Source: Bog-473 sp963788585 (GTDB lineage: Bacteria; Actinomycetota; Acidimicrobiia; Acidimicrobiales; RAAP-2). Taken from it: a stretch of 64,000 nucleotides of DNA. The notes under the pieces are model-generated. The model ran no database searches, had not been told where the DNA came from, and saw nothing but the letters and a program-made list of their open reading frames with translations. The position numbers and the translations under genes are program-made. Shown here piece by piece: positions 8,553 to 17,168 of the stretch; within the stretch, counting starts at the first letter, position 1; every line of letters starts with the position of its first letter. The stretch lies in assembly GCA_963788585.1 (NCBI GenBank), contig CAWBHA010000006.1:372001-436000 (forward strand), in the 5' to 3' direction.

Positions 8553-9735
8553 CGCCGCGCCGGAAGATCTCACGGACCTGTGCCACGTCCTTGTCGCCCC
8601 GGCCGGACAGGGTCACCAGGACGGTGGAACCCGCCGGCAATGTGTCCGTCCGGGCGTTCCGCGCCACCCATGCCACCGCGTGCGCGGACTCCAGCGCAGG
8701 GATGATCCCCTCCGTATGGCTCAACAGCCGGAAGGCGTCGAGCACCTCGGCGTCGTTCGCCGTCGAGTACTCGGCCCGGCCGATCGCAGCCAGGTGCGCA
8801 TGCTCGGGACCCAGGCCCGGGTAGTCGAGACCCGCCGAGATCGAGACCGCCTCCTCAATTTGGCCGGCCTCGTCCTGGAGGAGGCGCGAGGACATGCCGT
8901 GCAGGACGCCTGGGATCCCGTTGGTGATGGCGGCTCCACCCGCAGCCTCCACGCCAACGAGGCGAGCCGGCGTGTCGACGAACCCGGCGAACGTGCCCGC
9001 TGCGTTGGACCCTCCGCCGATGCAGGCGACGACAACGTCGGGCTCGGCGCCGTCGAGGAGCGCGCGGCACTGCGCCAGCGCCTCGTCCCCCACGACGCGC
9101 TGCAACTGTCGCACCATGTACGGGAAGGGATGCGGCCCCATGACCGATCCCAGGCAGTAGTGCGTGGTGTCCACCGTGGCCACCCATTCGCGCATCGCCT
9201 CGTTGACGGCGTCCTTCAGCGTCCGGCTACCGGAGGTCACCGTCCGCACCTCTGCGCCCAGCAGCTCCATCCTGAACACGTTGAGCTCCTGGCGCTTGGT
9301 GTCGACCTCCCCCATGAAGACGGTGCACTCGAGGCCGAAGAGCGCGGCGGCCGTCGCGGCGGCGACGCCGTGCTGCCCCGCTCCGGTCTCGGCGATCATC
9401 CGCGCCTTGCCCATCCGCCGGGTCAAGAGCGCCTGACCCACCACGTTGTTGAGCTTGTGCGAGCCCGTGTGCGCCAGGTCCTCGCGCTTGAGCAACACCC
9501 GGACGCCCAGGTGCTCCGACAGCCGAGCGCACTCGGTCACCGGCGTCGGCCGGCCACCGTAGTCGCGCAGCAGGCCGTCGAGCTCGGCCCGGAAGGCCGG
9601 GTCCGCCCAGGCCTCGTCGAACCACTTCTCGAGCTCGAGACATGCGGGCATCAGTGCCTCGGGGACGAAGCGCCCACCGAACGAACCGAACCGCCCGTCG
9701 GGGCCGGGGTGGGCCATCAGGCCCTCGTCGCTCAC
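8545..9735 (-). CDS. trpB: Tryptophan synthase beta subunit
   Basis: PLP enzyme that condenses indole with serine. 396 residues if it starts at the GTG at 9735, which overlaps the trpF stop as GTGA; an ATG at 9717 would give 390. HTGSHKLNN holds the PLP Lys, and GRFGSFGGRFVPE, AETGAGQHGV and the phosphate-binding GGGSNA are all present. The sequence is of the TrpB1 type, consistent with pairing with the adjacent TrpA. Confidence 0.96.
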   Translation of the reverse strand: MSDEGLMAHPGPDGRFGSFGGRFVPEALMPACLELEKWFDEAWADPAFRAELDGLLRDYGGRPTPVTECARLSEHLGVRVLLKREDLAHTGSHKLNNVVGQALLTRRMGKARMIAETGAGQHGVAAATAAALFGLECTVFMGEVDTKRQELNVFRMELLGAEVRTVTSGSRTLKDAVNEAMREWVATVDTTHYCLGSVMGPHPFPYMVRQLQRVVGDEALAQCRALLDGAEPDVVVACIGGGSNAAGTFAGFVDTPARLVGVEAAGGAAITNGIPGVLHGMSSRLLQDEAGQIEEAVSISAGLDYPGLGPEHAHLAAIGRAEYSTANDAEVLDAFRLLSHTEGIIPALESAHAVAWVARNARTDTLPAGSTVLVTLSGRGDKDVAQVREIFRRGDA

Positions 9736-10415
9736 CCGTCCCTCCAGTCGTAGGGCTCCTCGGGTACGGGATCCTCCGGCGTGTCGCGCGCGACCGCCTC
9801 GGCGTGCGCGACGCGCGCGTTGCTGATGAAGGCGCGCAGCAGTAAGGGGTCCTTGCGTCCCGGTGCGGCCTCGACGCCACTCGAGACGTCGACGCCGTAG
9901 GGACGGAGATGCGCCACGGCCTGGGCGACGTTGTCGGGCCGGAGGCCGCCCGCGACGATGAGGCGGTGATGGTCTGCCACCCCCTCGGCGAGCCGCCAGT
10001 CGAACACCTTGCCCGTTCCCGGGTTGTCGCCGTCGACGAGCAGGTAGTCGGCGCCGAACTCCTCGAAGCGCCCGATGGTCCGCTCCCCGGCGCGGAACGC
10101 CTTGATCACCGTGGGGACCCTGGCCCGCACCCACTGCGTCTCCTCGGAGGTCTCGTGCCCGTGCAGCTGCACCGCTCCGAGCGCGGCCATGCGTGCTGCC
10201 TCGACGACGCGCTGGGGTGCCTCGTCTCGGAAGACGCCGACGGTCAGGACGTGCTCCGGCAGGCGCTTCGCGATGTCGCCCGCCAGGTGCACCGAGACCT
10301 GACGCGGCGACGGGGCGAAGACGAACCCGATCGCCGACGCCCCGAGGCTCACCGACAACAGCGCGTCCGCTTCGGACGTGATCCCGTCGATCTTGACGAA
10401 GAGGTCGTCCGTCAT
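9732..10415 (-). CDS. trpF: Phosphoribosylanthranilate isomerase with Asp at the catalytic Cys position
   Basis: Amadori rearrangement of phosphoribosylanthranilate in tryptophan synthesis. 227 residues; the ATG at 10415 overlaps the trpC stop as ATGA. Family motifs GFVFAPSPRQ, AVQLHG, LLVDGDNPGTGK, AGGLRPDNV and GVDVSSGVE are all intact. The N-terminal motif, normally VKICG, reads VKIDG: Asp10 stands where the general-base Cys is expected (codon GAC, checked at 10386-10388 on the complement). HisA and PriA use Asp at this place. A C-terminal tail of about 25 residues is longer than usual. Confidence 0.93.
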   Translation of the reverse strand: MTDDLFVKIDGITSEADALLSVSLGASAIGFVFAPSPRQVSVHLAGDIAKRLPEHVLTVGVFRDEAPQRVVEAARMAALGAVQLHGHETSEETQWVRARVPTVIKAFRAGERTIGRFEEFGADYLLVDGDNPGTGKVFDWRLAEGVADHHRLIVAGGLRPDNVAQAVAHLRPYGVDVSSGVEAAPGRKDPLLLRAFISNARVAHAEAVARDTPEDPVPEEPYDWRDG

Positions 10416-11200
10416 CGCGCTCCGACGGGATGGCCCACCAGCGCCCGCAGCTGGGACACCCGGTCCTCCGCCCGCACCAGGGTCTCGCCCGCCAGAATGG
10501 CGTCGTATCCCGCATCGGCCAGACGGCGAGCGTCTTCCGCGTCCCGGATGCCCGACTCGGCGACGGCGACCGTACCGCCCGGGATGTGCCCGGCCAGCGC
10601 ACAGGCCCGCTCGTGGTCGACCGTGAACGTACGGAGGTCGCGTTGATTCACCCCGATGAGCCGGGCCCCCACGCCGACGGCGCGCTGGAGCTCCGCACGG
10701 TCGTGCACTTCGACGAGCGCGGCCAGTCCCAACTCGTCGGCCAGGGCTGCGCACCGAGGCAACTCCTCGTCGTCCAACGCGGCCGCGATCAGGAGCACGG
10801 CGTCGGCCCCCATCAGGCGCGCGTCTGCGACGTCCGCTTCCTGGACGGTGAAGTCCTTGCGCAACACCGGCAGGCCCGACGCCTGACGAGCCACCACCAG
10901 GTCGGCGGGCGAGCCCCCGAAGAAGTCCTTGTCGGTCAGAACGGAGAGGCACGCCGCGCCACCCGCCAGGTATTCCTTGGCGACGAGCTCCGGTTGCAGA
11001 CCGGGGTCCAGGTCACCCTTCGACGGCGAGCGGCGCTTGATCTCCGCGATGCACCCCAGCCCCGCACCACGGAGCGCGCCCGCGAAGTCCCGGGGCGGGG
11101 ACGCCGACTTCGCCTCTTCGACCAGCCCACCCAACGGGCGTCCGTCGGCGACGGCGCGGGCCCGATGAGCAGCGAGAATGTCTGCCAGGTAGCTGGGCAT
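10412..11200 (-). CDS. trpC: Indole-3-glycerol phosphate synthase
   Basis: Ring closure and decarboxylation giving indole-3-glycerol phosphate. 262 residues, the normal length of the monofunctional enzyme. IAEIKRRSPSKG holds the catalytic Lys region, PVLRKDF the second Lys, and LIGVNQRDLRTF and VAESGI follow in the expected order. It has its own ATG at 11200, 77 bases after the small upstream gene, and overlaps trpF by 4 bases. Confidence 0.96.
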   Translation of the reverse strand: MPSYLADILAAHRARAVADGRPLGGLVEEAKSASPPRDFAGALRGAGLGCIAEIKRRSPSKGDLDPGLQPELVAKEYLAGGAACLSVLTDKDFFGGSPADLVVARQASGLPVLRKDFTVQEADVADARLMGADAVLLIAAALDDEELPRCAALADELGLAALVEVHDRAELQRAVGVGARLIGVNQRDLRTFTVDHERACALAGHIPGGTVAVAESGIRDAEDARRLADAGYDAILAGETLVRAEDRVSQLRALVGHPVGAR

Positions 11201-11277
11201 GACGCCTCAGCGTAGTAGCGTCCCCTTTCGCCGCAGGTCACCGCACCTGTCGTACCGGCGCGGGGAGCGCGGACGAG

Positions 11278-11490
11278 TCAGTCGCGGATGCGCTCGAGGA
11301 TCTTGTTCCGACGTCGGCGCGCCTCGAGCGGCAGGGCGAGGCTCGGGGGTACGTCCTGCGCACGCGACGCTGCGGCCGCCTCCCGCAACAGGTCGGCGAG
11401 GCCCGAGTAGATCACCTCGATGGTGAAGTCGTCGACCTCGATCGAGGCGACCTCTTCCCCGTCGTCCGCGAGATGGATGACCTTGACCAT
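11278..11490 (-). CDS. Small charged protein of unknown function
   Basis: 70 residues, ATG at 11490. The first half looks like a beta-rich fold (MVKVIHLADDGEEVASIEVDD) and the C-terminal third is very basic (LEARRRRNKILERIRD). Nothing in it identifies a family. It sits between the two small membrane-protein genes and trpC on the same strand, so it is probably co-transcribed with the trp genes. Codon use looks ordinary for the region. Confidence 0.6.
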   Translation of the reverse strand: MVKVIHLADDGEEVASIEVDDFTIEVIYSGLADLLREAAAASRAQDVPPSLALPLEARRRRNKILERIRD

Positions 11491-11603
11491 CAGTCGTCGC
11501 TGCCGTGCATGGCGAGAGCGTGCGCCCCCGGCGTCTCAGGTTCGGTGACTTCCGGTTGCAGTCGCGGTGCGTGCCTGCGCCGCTTCCTCGCCCTCTCGTT
11601 GGT

Positions 11604-11801
11604 TCAACGGGCGAAGAGGTGCCACCCGACCCACATCCAGCCCAGGCCGAGCAGCACGCGCAGCACCGGACCGGTGGCCAGCCGCTGGACGACCGCAGAC
11701 GGACGCGCCAGCGGCGATCCCGATGCCCTCGACCACGCCCACAGGAAGACTGCTGCGGTGCCCAGCACGGCCCACACGGCGTACGCCCACGACGCAGTCA
11801 C
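11604..11801 (-). CDS. Small two-helix membrane protein
   Basis: 65 residues. The GTG at 11801 overlaps the stop of the upstream gene as GTGA, which is the main support for the start. Two hydrophobic segments are visible, around residues 4-21 (WAYAVWAVLGTAAVFLWAW) and 43-61 (VLRVLLGLGWMWVGWHLF). Function unknown; small membrane proteins are common in actinobacterial trp regions, but no specific assignment is made. Confidence 0.62.
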   Translation of the reverse strand: MTASWAYAVWAVLGTAAVFLWAWSRASGSPLARPSAVVQRLATGPVLRVLLGLGWMWVGWHLFAR

Positions 11802-12247
11802 CGCACCTCGACCTCCGGCTGTGTGCGCGCCCCCCCGGCCGCCCCCAAATTGACGATAGCGGCGCCGAGGCAGAGCCAACCGAAGAAGACCAGGGCCTTC
11901 AACAGGTAGTAGTGGTCCACTGCGTCCGCCATGGAGCTCAGCGTCGGATGGGCCGCGCGGCTGCCGCGGGCGAGGTACTCGGCCAATTCGAATGCGACGA
12001 CCACGGCGAGGAAGGTGGCCCACGCGAGGAACGGACGCACGCCGCTCGATGCGGGACGGAGCGGTCGGGGACGCGCTGGCCAGCGGAAGACGGCGGCGAC
12101 GGACAGGGTGACGATGGCCACCGCCGTCACCACGTCGGCCCACGGGCTGAAGGGCGTGGTTGCCGCCGCGGCCAGCGCGTAGCCGGCGCCGATGATCGCC
12201 AGGACGACGCGGCGCCCGCGTCGCCCCGGGTTGTCGCGCGTCGGCAC
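11798..12247 (-). CDS. Four-helix membrane protein in the trp cluster
   Basis: 149 residues from the GTG at 12247. After a basic N-terminus (RDNPGRRGRR) four hydrophobic segments follow, the last containing YYLLKALVFFGWLCLGAA. It lies between ygfZ and the 65-residue membrane protein and overlaps the latter by 4 bases. Actinobacteria often carry a Trp-biosynthesis-associated membrane protein after trpE; this may be a counterpart, but the similarity is positional only. Confidence 0.62.
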   Translation of the reverse strand: MPTRDNPGRRGRRVVLAIIGAGYALAAAATTPFSPWADVVTAVAIVTLSVAAVFRWPARPRPLRPASSGVRPFLAWATFLAVVVAFELAEYLARGSRAAHPTLSSMADAVDHYYLLKALVFFGWLCLGAAIVNLGAAGGARTQPEVEVR

Positions 12248-12264
12248 CGATCCGCACAGCGGGG

Positions 12265-13260
12265 TCAGGGGCCGCCCACCAGCGGCAACGGCTCGGCGCG
12301 GGCCGGGCGTGAGCCCCCCACACCGTCACCGGAGCGGAGACGGAGCGGTCCCGGCGCCGCCACGGTGCGGTGCAGATAGCCCAGGCCCACCCACGCCCCC
12401 AGCTCCGCGCTCCAGGCCGCCGAGGTCACCGTCCCCCTGACCTTGTCGTCGGCGGCGGCGTCCCCGGGCGGAGCCGCGCCGCCGTGCAGGGTCATCCCCA
12501 CGACGAGGGGCTCCGAATCGGGTCCACCCGACGGCGCGACCACGCCGACGAGGCGGTGGGCCACGTTCGACCCGCGGGAGTCGATGCGCGCCACGAGCTC
12601 CTGGCCCGTGTAGCAGCCCTTGTCGAAGTCGACGGCGCGCCCCACCAGCCCCGCCTCCGCCGCGATCGTCTTGTCGGTCAGCTCGCTCCCCATCGCCGGG
12701 ATCCCCGAAGCGATCCGGCACGCCTCCACGGCGTCGCGGCCACACGCCAGCACGCCCTCGGGCAGATCGTTGCCATCCGTCCCCAACACGACGTCCTCGG
12801 GTCCCAACAGGTCGATCCCGCTCCATCCGTTCCACGCGAACGGCACCGCGAGCACGCCGCGCTCCGTCAACACCGCCAGCAGTCCCGCGGCGAGCTCGGG
12901 CACGGCCGCCCCGCGCAACGAGAGGCACCGCCAGGGCAGCATCTCGAGCTCGACCGCCAGACGAAGGAGGAACCGCCGCAGCCGCGCCACGACCGCGTCG
13001 CCGAAACCGCCGTCGACATCGAGCACGAAGCCCTGCGCGTCGGTGCGGGTCACCCGCAGCAGGGCCGAGAGCTTCCCGTCCGGCTCCAGGAGCAAGGCGT
13101 CGGTCGTCGCGCCCACGGCGAGCGAGACCACGTCCTGGCTGAGCTGGCCCTGCAGGTACGCCTCGGCGTCCGGTCCCCTGACGGCCACCACGTCCCTCGG
13201 CCAGCGGAACGCACCCGCACCGCGGCGGAGCGCTGCCGTCTCGGCCTCGAGGCCGCTCAT
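12265..13260 (-). CDS. ygfZ: YgfZ/GcvT-domain folate-binding protein
   Basis: 331 residues. The signature KGCYTGQE, which is diagnostic of the YgfZ family acting in iron-sulfur cluster assembly or repair with tetrahydrofolate, is present. The N-terminal VRGPDAEAYLQGQLSQDV is also typical. The ATG at 13260 overlaps the trpE stop as ATGA. It is not the aminomethyltransferase GcvT itself, since that protein is longer and lies in glycine-cleavage operons. Confidence 0.9.
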   Translation of the reverse strand: MSGLEAETAALRRGAGAFRWPRDVVAVRGPDAEAYLQGQLSQDVVSLAVGATTDALLLEPDGKLSALLRVTRTDAQGFVLDVDGGFGDAVVARLRRFLLRLAVELEMLPWRCLSLRGAAVPELAAGLLAVLTERGVLAVPFAWNGWSGIDLLGPEDVVLGTDGNDLPEGVLACGRDAVEACRIASGIPAMGSELTDKTIAAEAGLVGRAVDFDKGCYTGQELVARIDSRGSNVAHRLVGVVAPSGGPDSEPLVVGMTLHGGAAPPGDAAADDKVRGTVTSAAWSAELGAWVGLGYLHRTVAAPGPLRLRSGDGVGGSRPARAEPLPLVGGP

Positions 13261-14825
13261 CGGGCCCGGCGCGCCGCGCTCATGCCCCGCGCCGCGGTGA
13301 TGGCCACCAGCAGAGCGCCGGCCTTGTGCGCGCACTCCTCGTCCTCGCTCTGCGGATCGCTGTCGGCGACGATGCCCGCGCCCGCCTGCACGCTGGCCCG
13401 GCCGTCCGGGGTCACGACCATGGTCCGGATGGCGATGGCGGTGTCGAGGTTCCCCGAGAAGTCGATGTAGCCGACCACCCCGCCGTACACGCCCCGCTTG
13501 CTCGGTTCCAGCTCGTCGATGATCTCCATGGCCCGGACCTTCGGCGCGCCCGAGAGGGTCCCCGCGGGGAGCGTCGCCCGGAGGACGTCGATCGGCCCCT
13601 TGTCCTCGGCCAGCTCGCCGGACACCTGGGACGTGATGTGCATGATGTGGCTGTAGCGCTCGATCGTCATCAGCTCGTCCACCTTCTCGGTGCCGAACCG
13701 CACGACGCGCCCGACGTCGTTGCGGGCGAGGTCCACCAGCATGATGTGCTCGGCCAGCTCCTTCGGGTCCTCGGCCAGCTCCCCCTCGAGCAACCGGTCG
13801 TGCTGCTCGCTCTCCCCGCGCGGCCGGGACCCGGCGATGGGACGGGAGATCACCGTGCCCTCGCGGAGGCGCACCATCGGTTCGGGGGACGCGCCCACCA
13901 CGGTGACCTCCGGGAAGCGCAGGAAGTAGAGGTAGGGGCTGGGGTTGAGCAGCCGCAGCGACCGGTAGACGTCGAAGGGATGGGCGCCGAGCGTGAGGTC
14001 GAAGCGCTGCGACAGCACGACCTGGAAGATGTCGCCGGCGGAGATGTACTCCTTGGCGGCGGCGATGGTGTCCTTGTACTCCGCCGAGGTCATCGTGCGC
14101 GTCGCGTCCGCCCGCTCGAGCCCGGGTGGCGGTGCCGCCACCAGCTCACCCTGGCCCGGCCGCACGCAGTCGGCCGCCAGCGCGGCCAGCCGCGCACACG
14201 CCGCCTCGTAGGCGTCCCGCACCGCCACCTCGTCCACGACGCCGTCCGGCGCTTCGGGCACGACCACGTTGTCGACGAGGACGATGCGCTGGCGCCAGTG
14301 GTCGAACGCGCAGAACTGGCCGATCACCACGAGCGCCGCGTCGGGATGGCCGAGGTCGTCCGGCGGCGGGTCGGGCAGCCACTCCACCTCGCGCACGACG
14401 TCGTAGCCGAGGTAGCCCACCAGCCCCCCGTGCAACGGCGGCAGGCCGGACAGCGACGGCGACCGGAACCGCGACACCAGGGCCTCCACCGCGGCCAGGA
14501 TCCCCGCCTCCGATCGCTCGAGCCCGAGGCGCCCCGTCGCCTCGACGGTCCGCCCGCGCGCGGTCAGCGTGGCGAGCGGGCGCCGTCCGACGAAGGAGTA
14601 GCGCCCCCAGCGCTCACCGCCCTCCACCGACTCGAAGAGAAACCCGTCGTCGTCCCCGACCACGTTGGCGAAGCAGGCGACGGGCGTGAGGGTGTCGGCC
14701 ACCACCTCGCACCACACCGGGACGATGGCGTGCTCCTTGGCCAACGCGGCGAACTCCGCCGGGTCCGGGGCAAAGTCGAGCGGCCCCGTGCCCGCGACGG
14801 GGCTCGGGGCGCCGCCGGGCGTCAC
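13257..14825 (-). CDS. trpE: Anthranilate synthase component I
   Basis: Converts chorismate to anthranilate with glutamine-derived ammonia from TrpG, whose gene is not in this window. 522 residues from the GTG at 14825, which overlaps the hisI stop as GTGA. Chorismate-binding motifs are clear: SRPIAGSRPRGE, HIMLVDLARNDVGRV, LPAGTLSGAPK and YGGVVGYIDFSGN. The N-terminal region (VPVWCEVVADTLTPVACF) has the Trp-feedback-type domain with FLFESVEGGERWGRYSF. Confidence 0.95.
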   Translation of the reverse strand: MTPGGAPSPVAGTGPLDFAPDPAEFAALAKEHAIVPVWCEVVADTLTPVACFANVVGDDDGFLFESVEGGERWGRYSFVGRRPLATLTARGRTVEATGRLGLERSEAGILAAVEALVSRFRSPSLSGLPPLHGGLVGYLGYDVVREVEWLPDPPPDDLGHPDAALVVIGQFCAFDHWRQRIVLVDNVVVPEAPDGVVDEVAVRDAYEAACARLAALAADCVRPGQGELVAAPPPGLERADATRTMTSAEYKDTIAAAKEYISAGDIFQVVLSQRFDLTLGAHPFDVYRSLRLLNPSPYLYFLRFPEVTVVGASPEPMVRLREGTVISRPIAGSRPRGESEQHDRLLEGELAEDPKELAEHIMLVDLARNDVGRVVRFGTEKVDELMTIERYSHIMHITSQVSGELAEDKGPIDVLRATLPAGTLSGAPKVRAMEIIDELEPSKRGVYGGVVGYIDFSGNLDTAIAIRTMVVTPDGRASVQAGAGIVADSDPQSEDEECAHKAGALLVAITAARGMSAARRAR

Positions 14826-15229
14826 GGGACGGGCACTCCGGGGCCCGTCCCGATGGTGCGGAAGAAGCAGGTGCGCGCGCCCGTGTGGCAGGCGCCGCGG
14901 CCGTGCTGGTCCACCAGCACGACCAGTGCGTCGCCGTCGCAGTCCAGTCGCACCTCGCGCACGTACTGGCGATCGCCCGACGTCTCGCCCTTCTGCCAGT
15001 ACTCCCGACGGCTGCGGCTGTAGAACCACGATCGGCCCGTCGCCAGGGTCCGACGGAGCGCCTCGGCGTCCATGTAGGCCATGGTCAGGACGGTGCCGTC
15101 GCTGGCGTCCTGCACGATCGCCGGCACCAGGCCGTTGGGGTCCTTGGCGAAGTCGACGGCTTCCAGCACGTCGTCGTCGACCGCAAGGGGCACCCCGTCG
15201 GGAACGGTGGTGGTGTCGGGCGCGCTCAA
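14822..15229 (-). CDS. hisI: Phosphoribosyl-AMP cyclohydrolase
   Basis: Opens the purine ring of phosphoribosyl-AMP in histidine synthesis. 135 residues if it begins at the TTG at 15229, which overlaps the preceding stop as TTGA; a GTG 33 bases further in is the alternative. Motifs MAYMDAEAL, SRSRREYWQKGETSG and the metal-binding DCDGDALVVLVDQHGRGACHTG (split into its His/Cys ligands) are complete. No fused HisE domain follows. Confidence 0.94.
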   Translation of the reverse strand: MSAPDTTTVPDGVPLAVDDDVLEAVDFAKDPNGLVPAIVQDASDGTVLTMAYMDAEALRRTLATGRSWFYSRSRREYWQKGETSGDRQYVREVRLDCDGDALVVLVDQHGRGACHTGARTCFFRTIGTGPGVPVP

Positions 15230-15633
15230 AGGTAGAGCCCCGTGCCGGTGTCGTTGCGCCTCGAGGCGATGGCGTGGATGTCGCGCTCGCGGAGGATCAC
15301 GTACTCCTCGCCGTGCACCTCGACCTCGAACCGGTCCTCGGGGTTGAACAGGACGGTGTCGCCGACCTTCACCGTGCGGACGTGCGGGCCGACGGCCACC
15401 GCGTCGGCCCAGGTGAGGCGCCGGCTGATCTGGGCCGTGGCCGGGATGAGGATGCCGGCGCGCGAGCGCCGTTCTCCGTCCGTGGGCGAGATCTGCACCA
15501 TCACCCGGTCGAAGAGCACCGAGATCGGCTGCTTGTCCTCGCCCGGGTCCTCCTTGGGGCTCGTGGCCTGGCTGCTCCCGTTCTTCGCTGTCGACGTGGG
15601 CACCTTGGCACGGTACCGCACGGGGAGCCCCAC
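15226..15633 (-). CDS. GroES/Cpn10-like protein
   Basis: 135 residues against about 97 for a standard GroES. The first 35 residues are polar and probably disordered; the rest follows the Cpn10 barrel: VLFDRVMVQISP, AGILIPATAQ, AVGPHVRTVKVGDTVLFN and EEYVILRERDIHAI. It has no groEL neighbour and lies between hisF and hisI, 30 bases after hisF and overlapping hisI by 4. The fold assignment is good; whether it works with a chaperonin is unknown. Confidence 0.8.
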   Translation of the reverse strand: MGLPVRYRAKVPTSTAKNGSSQATSPKEDPGEDKQPISVLFDRVMVQISPTDGERRSRAGILIPATAQISRRLTWADAVAVGPHVRTVKVGDTVLFNPEDRFEVEVHGEEYVILRERDIHAIASRRNDTGTGLYL

Positions 15634-15663
15634 CCAGTCCCGCGGACCTGGGGCTTTGTCGCC

Positions 15664-16428
15664 TCAGCCGGGCCGGACCGAGACCCCGCGCTCGGCCATG
15701 TAGGCCTTGGCCTCCCCGATCGTGAACTCGCGGCGATGGAAGATCGAGGCGGCCAGCACGGCGTCGGCGCCCCCGTCGAGAGCGCCGTCCACCAGGTCCT
15801 GCAGACGCCCCACCCCGCCCGACGCCACGACGGGGACGTCCACCGCGTCCACGACCGCTCGCGTCAGCTCCAGGTCGAAGCCGTCCCGCGTGCCGTCCCG
15901 GTCCATCGACGTCAGGAGGATCTCCCCCGCCCCGTTGGCGGCACACGCGGACGCCCAGGCCACCGCGTCCCGGCCCGTGGGGGTGCGGCCGCCGTGCGTG
16001 TACACCTCCCAGCCGGCGCCCTCGCCGTGTGCACGGGCGTCGATCGCCACCACGGCGCACTGGCCCCCGAATTCCTCCGCGATGTCCCGCACCAGTGACG
16101 GCCGCTCGACGGCCGCGGTGTTCACCGCCACCTTGTCGGCCCCGGCGCGCAGGAGACGTCGTGCGTCGTCGGCGACCCGCACCCCTCCCCCGACGGTGAG
16201 CGGGATGAACACCTGCTCCGCCGTGCGCGCCACCACGTCGACCATCGTGTCGCGGCCGTCCGAGGATGCCGTGATGTCGAGGAAGGTGACCTCGTCCGCT
16301 CCCTCGGCGTCGTAGCGCGCGGCGAGCTCGACCGGGTCCCCCTCGTCGGTCAGGTCGACGAAGCGCACGCCTTTGACGACGCGGCCCTCGGTCACGTCGA
16401 GGCACGGGATCAGCCGGACGTTGCGCAT
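15664..16428 (-). CDS. hisF: Imidazole glycerol phosphate synthase cyclase subunit
   Basis: Forms imidazole glycerol phosphate and AICAR using ammonia from HisH. 254 residues, a (beta/alpha)8 barrel. The N-terminal IPCLDVTEGRVVKG has the catalytic Asp, and LTVGGGVR, AIDAR, LLTSMDRDGT and VVASGGVG follow; the second catalytic Asp is in SMDRDGT. The ATG at 16428 lies inside the end of hisA (19-base overlap). Confidence 0.97.
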   Translation of the reverse strand: MRNVRLIPCLDVTEGRVVKGVRFVDLTDEGDPVELAARYDAEGADEVTFLDITASSDGRDTMVDVVARTAEQVFIPLTVGGGVRVADDARRLLRAGADKVAVNTAAVERPSLVRDIAEEFGGQCAVVAIDARAHGEGAGWEVYTHGGRTPTGRDAVAWASACAANGAGEILLTSMDRDGTRDGFDLELTRAVVDAVDVPVVASGGVGRLQDLVDGALDGGADAVLAASIFHRREFTIGEAKAYMAERGVSVRPG

Positions 16429-17168
16429 GCCGCCAGACCCTCCTCCACGCTGAAACGGCGCTCGGCCAGCGCCTTGCCCACGATCGCACCCGCCAGCCGG
16501 CGTCCCTTCGCCTGCAGCCGGGCCAGCCGCCCGAGGTCCTGGACGGTCCCCACACCGCCCGACGCGACGAGCGGCAGCGCGGTGTGCGCCAGTAGCGCGG
16601 CCAGCCCGTCGATATTGGGGCCTTCGAGCGTCCCGTCCCGCGCCACCTCGGTCACGACGACCGCCCCCAGCGGCTCGGCGGCCCAGAGCTCGAGGAGCTC
16701 GCTCACCGAGCGACCCGATCCGGCCAGCCACCCCTGCGCCTGTGCCTCTGCGACCCCGTCCTCTCGGGCCCGGTAGTCCAGGCCGACGGCGACGCGGCCC
16801 GGCCAGCGGCGCGCGCTCCGGCCGGCCAGCGCAGGGTCCTCCAGCGCGGCGGTACCCAGGACCACGCGCGCCACGCCCGACGACAACAGTTCCGCCGCGT
16901 CGTCTTCGGACCTGACGCCGCCGCCGAATTGGACGTCGACCGCGCGCGGGCGGGCGAGGCGCACGATCTCCGCGAGCACGGCACGCTCGTGCGGGACGCC
17001 GGTGCGGGCGGCGTCGAGGTCGACGACGTGGATCCAGCGCGCACCGCCCTCGATGTAGTCGGTGGCGAGGGCGATCGGGTCCCCGTAACCCTGCTCCCGC
17101 TCGAAGTCGCCCTGGGTCAGCCGGACCGCCGCGCCCCGGCGGAGGTCGATGGCGGGCAGAAGGATCAC
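16410..17168 (-). CDS. hisA: Phosphoribosylformimino-AICAR-P isomerase
   Basis: Isomerises ProFAR to PRFAR. 252 residues from the GTG at 17168 that overlaps the hisH stop as GTGA. LLPAIDLRRGAAVRL holds the general-base Asp; VQFGGGVR, VGLDYR and EVARDGTLEGPN follow. In many actinobacteria this gene is the bifunctional PriA, which also replaces TrpF. Here a separate trpF exists, so a HisA-only role is expected, but the unusual TrpF active site leaves a PriA-like role open. Confidence 0.94.
   Translation of the reverse strand: MILLPAIDLRRGAAVRLTQGDFEREQGYGDPIALATDYIEGGARWIHVVDLDAARTGVPHERAVLAEIVRLARPRAVDVQFGGGVRSEDDAAELLSSGVARVVLGTAALEDPALAGRSARRWPGRVAVGLDYRAREDGVAEAQAQGWLAGSGRSVSELLELWAAEPLGAVVVTEVARDGTLEGPNIDGLAALLAHTALPLVASGGVGTVQDLGRLARLQAKGRRLAGAIVGKALAERRFSVEEGLAACATSG

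Noticed and set aside
16410..17168. Naming hisA as bifunctional priA
   Set aside because: PriA usually occurs where trpF is absent; here trpF is present, and no residue seen decides for dual activity.
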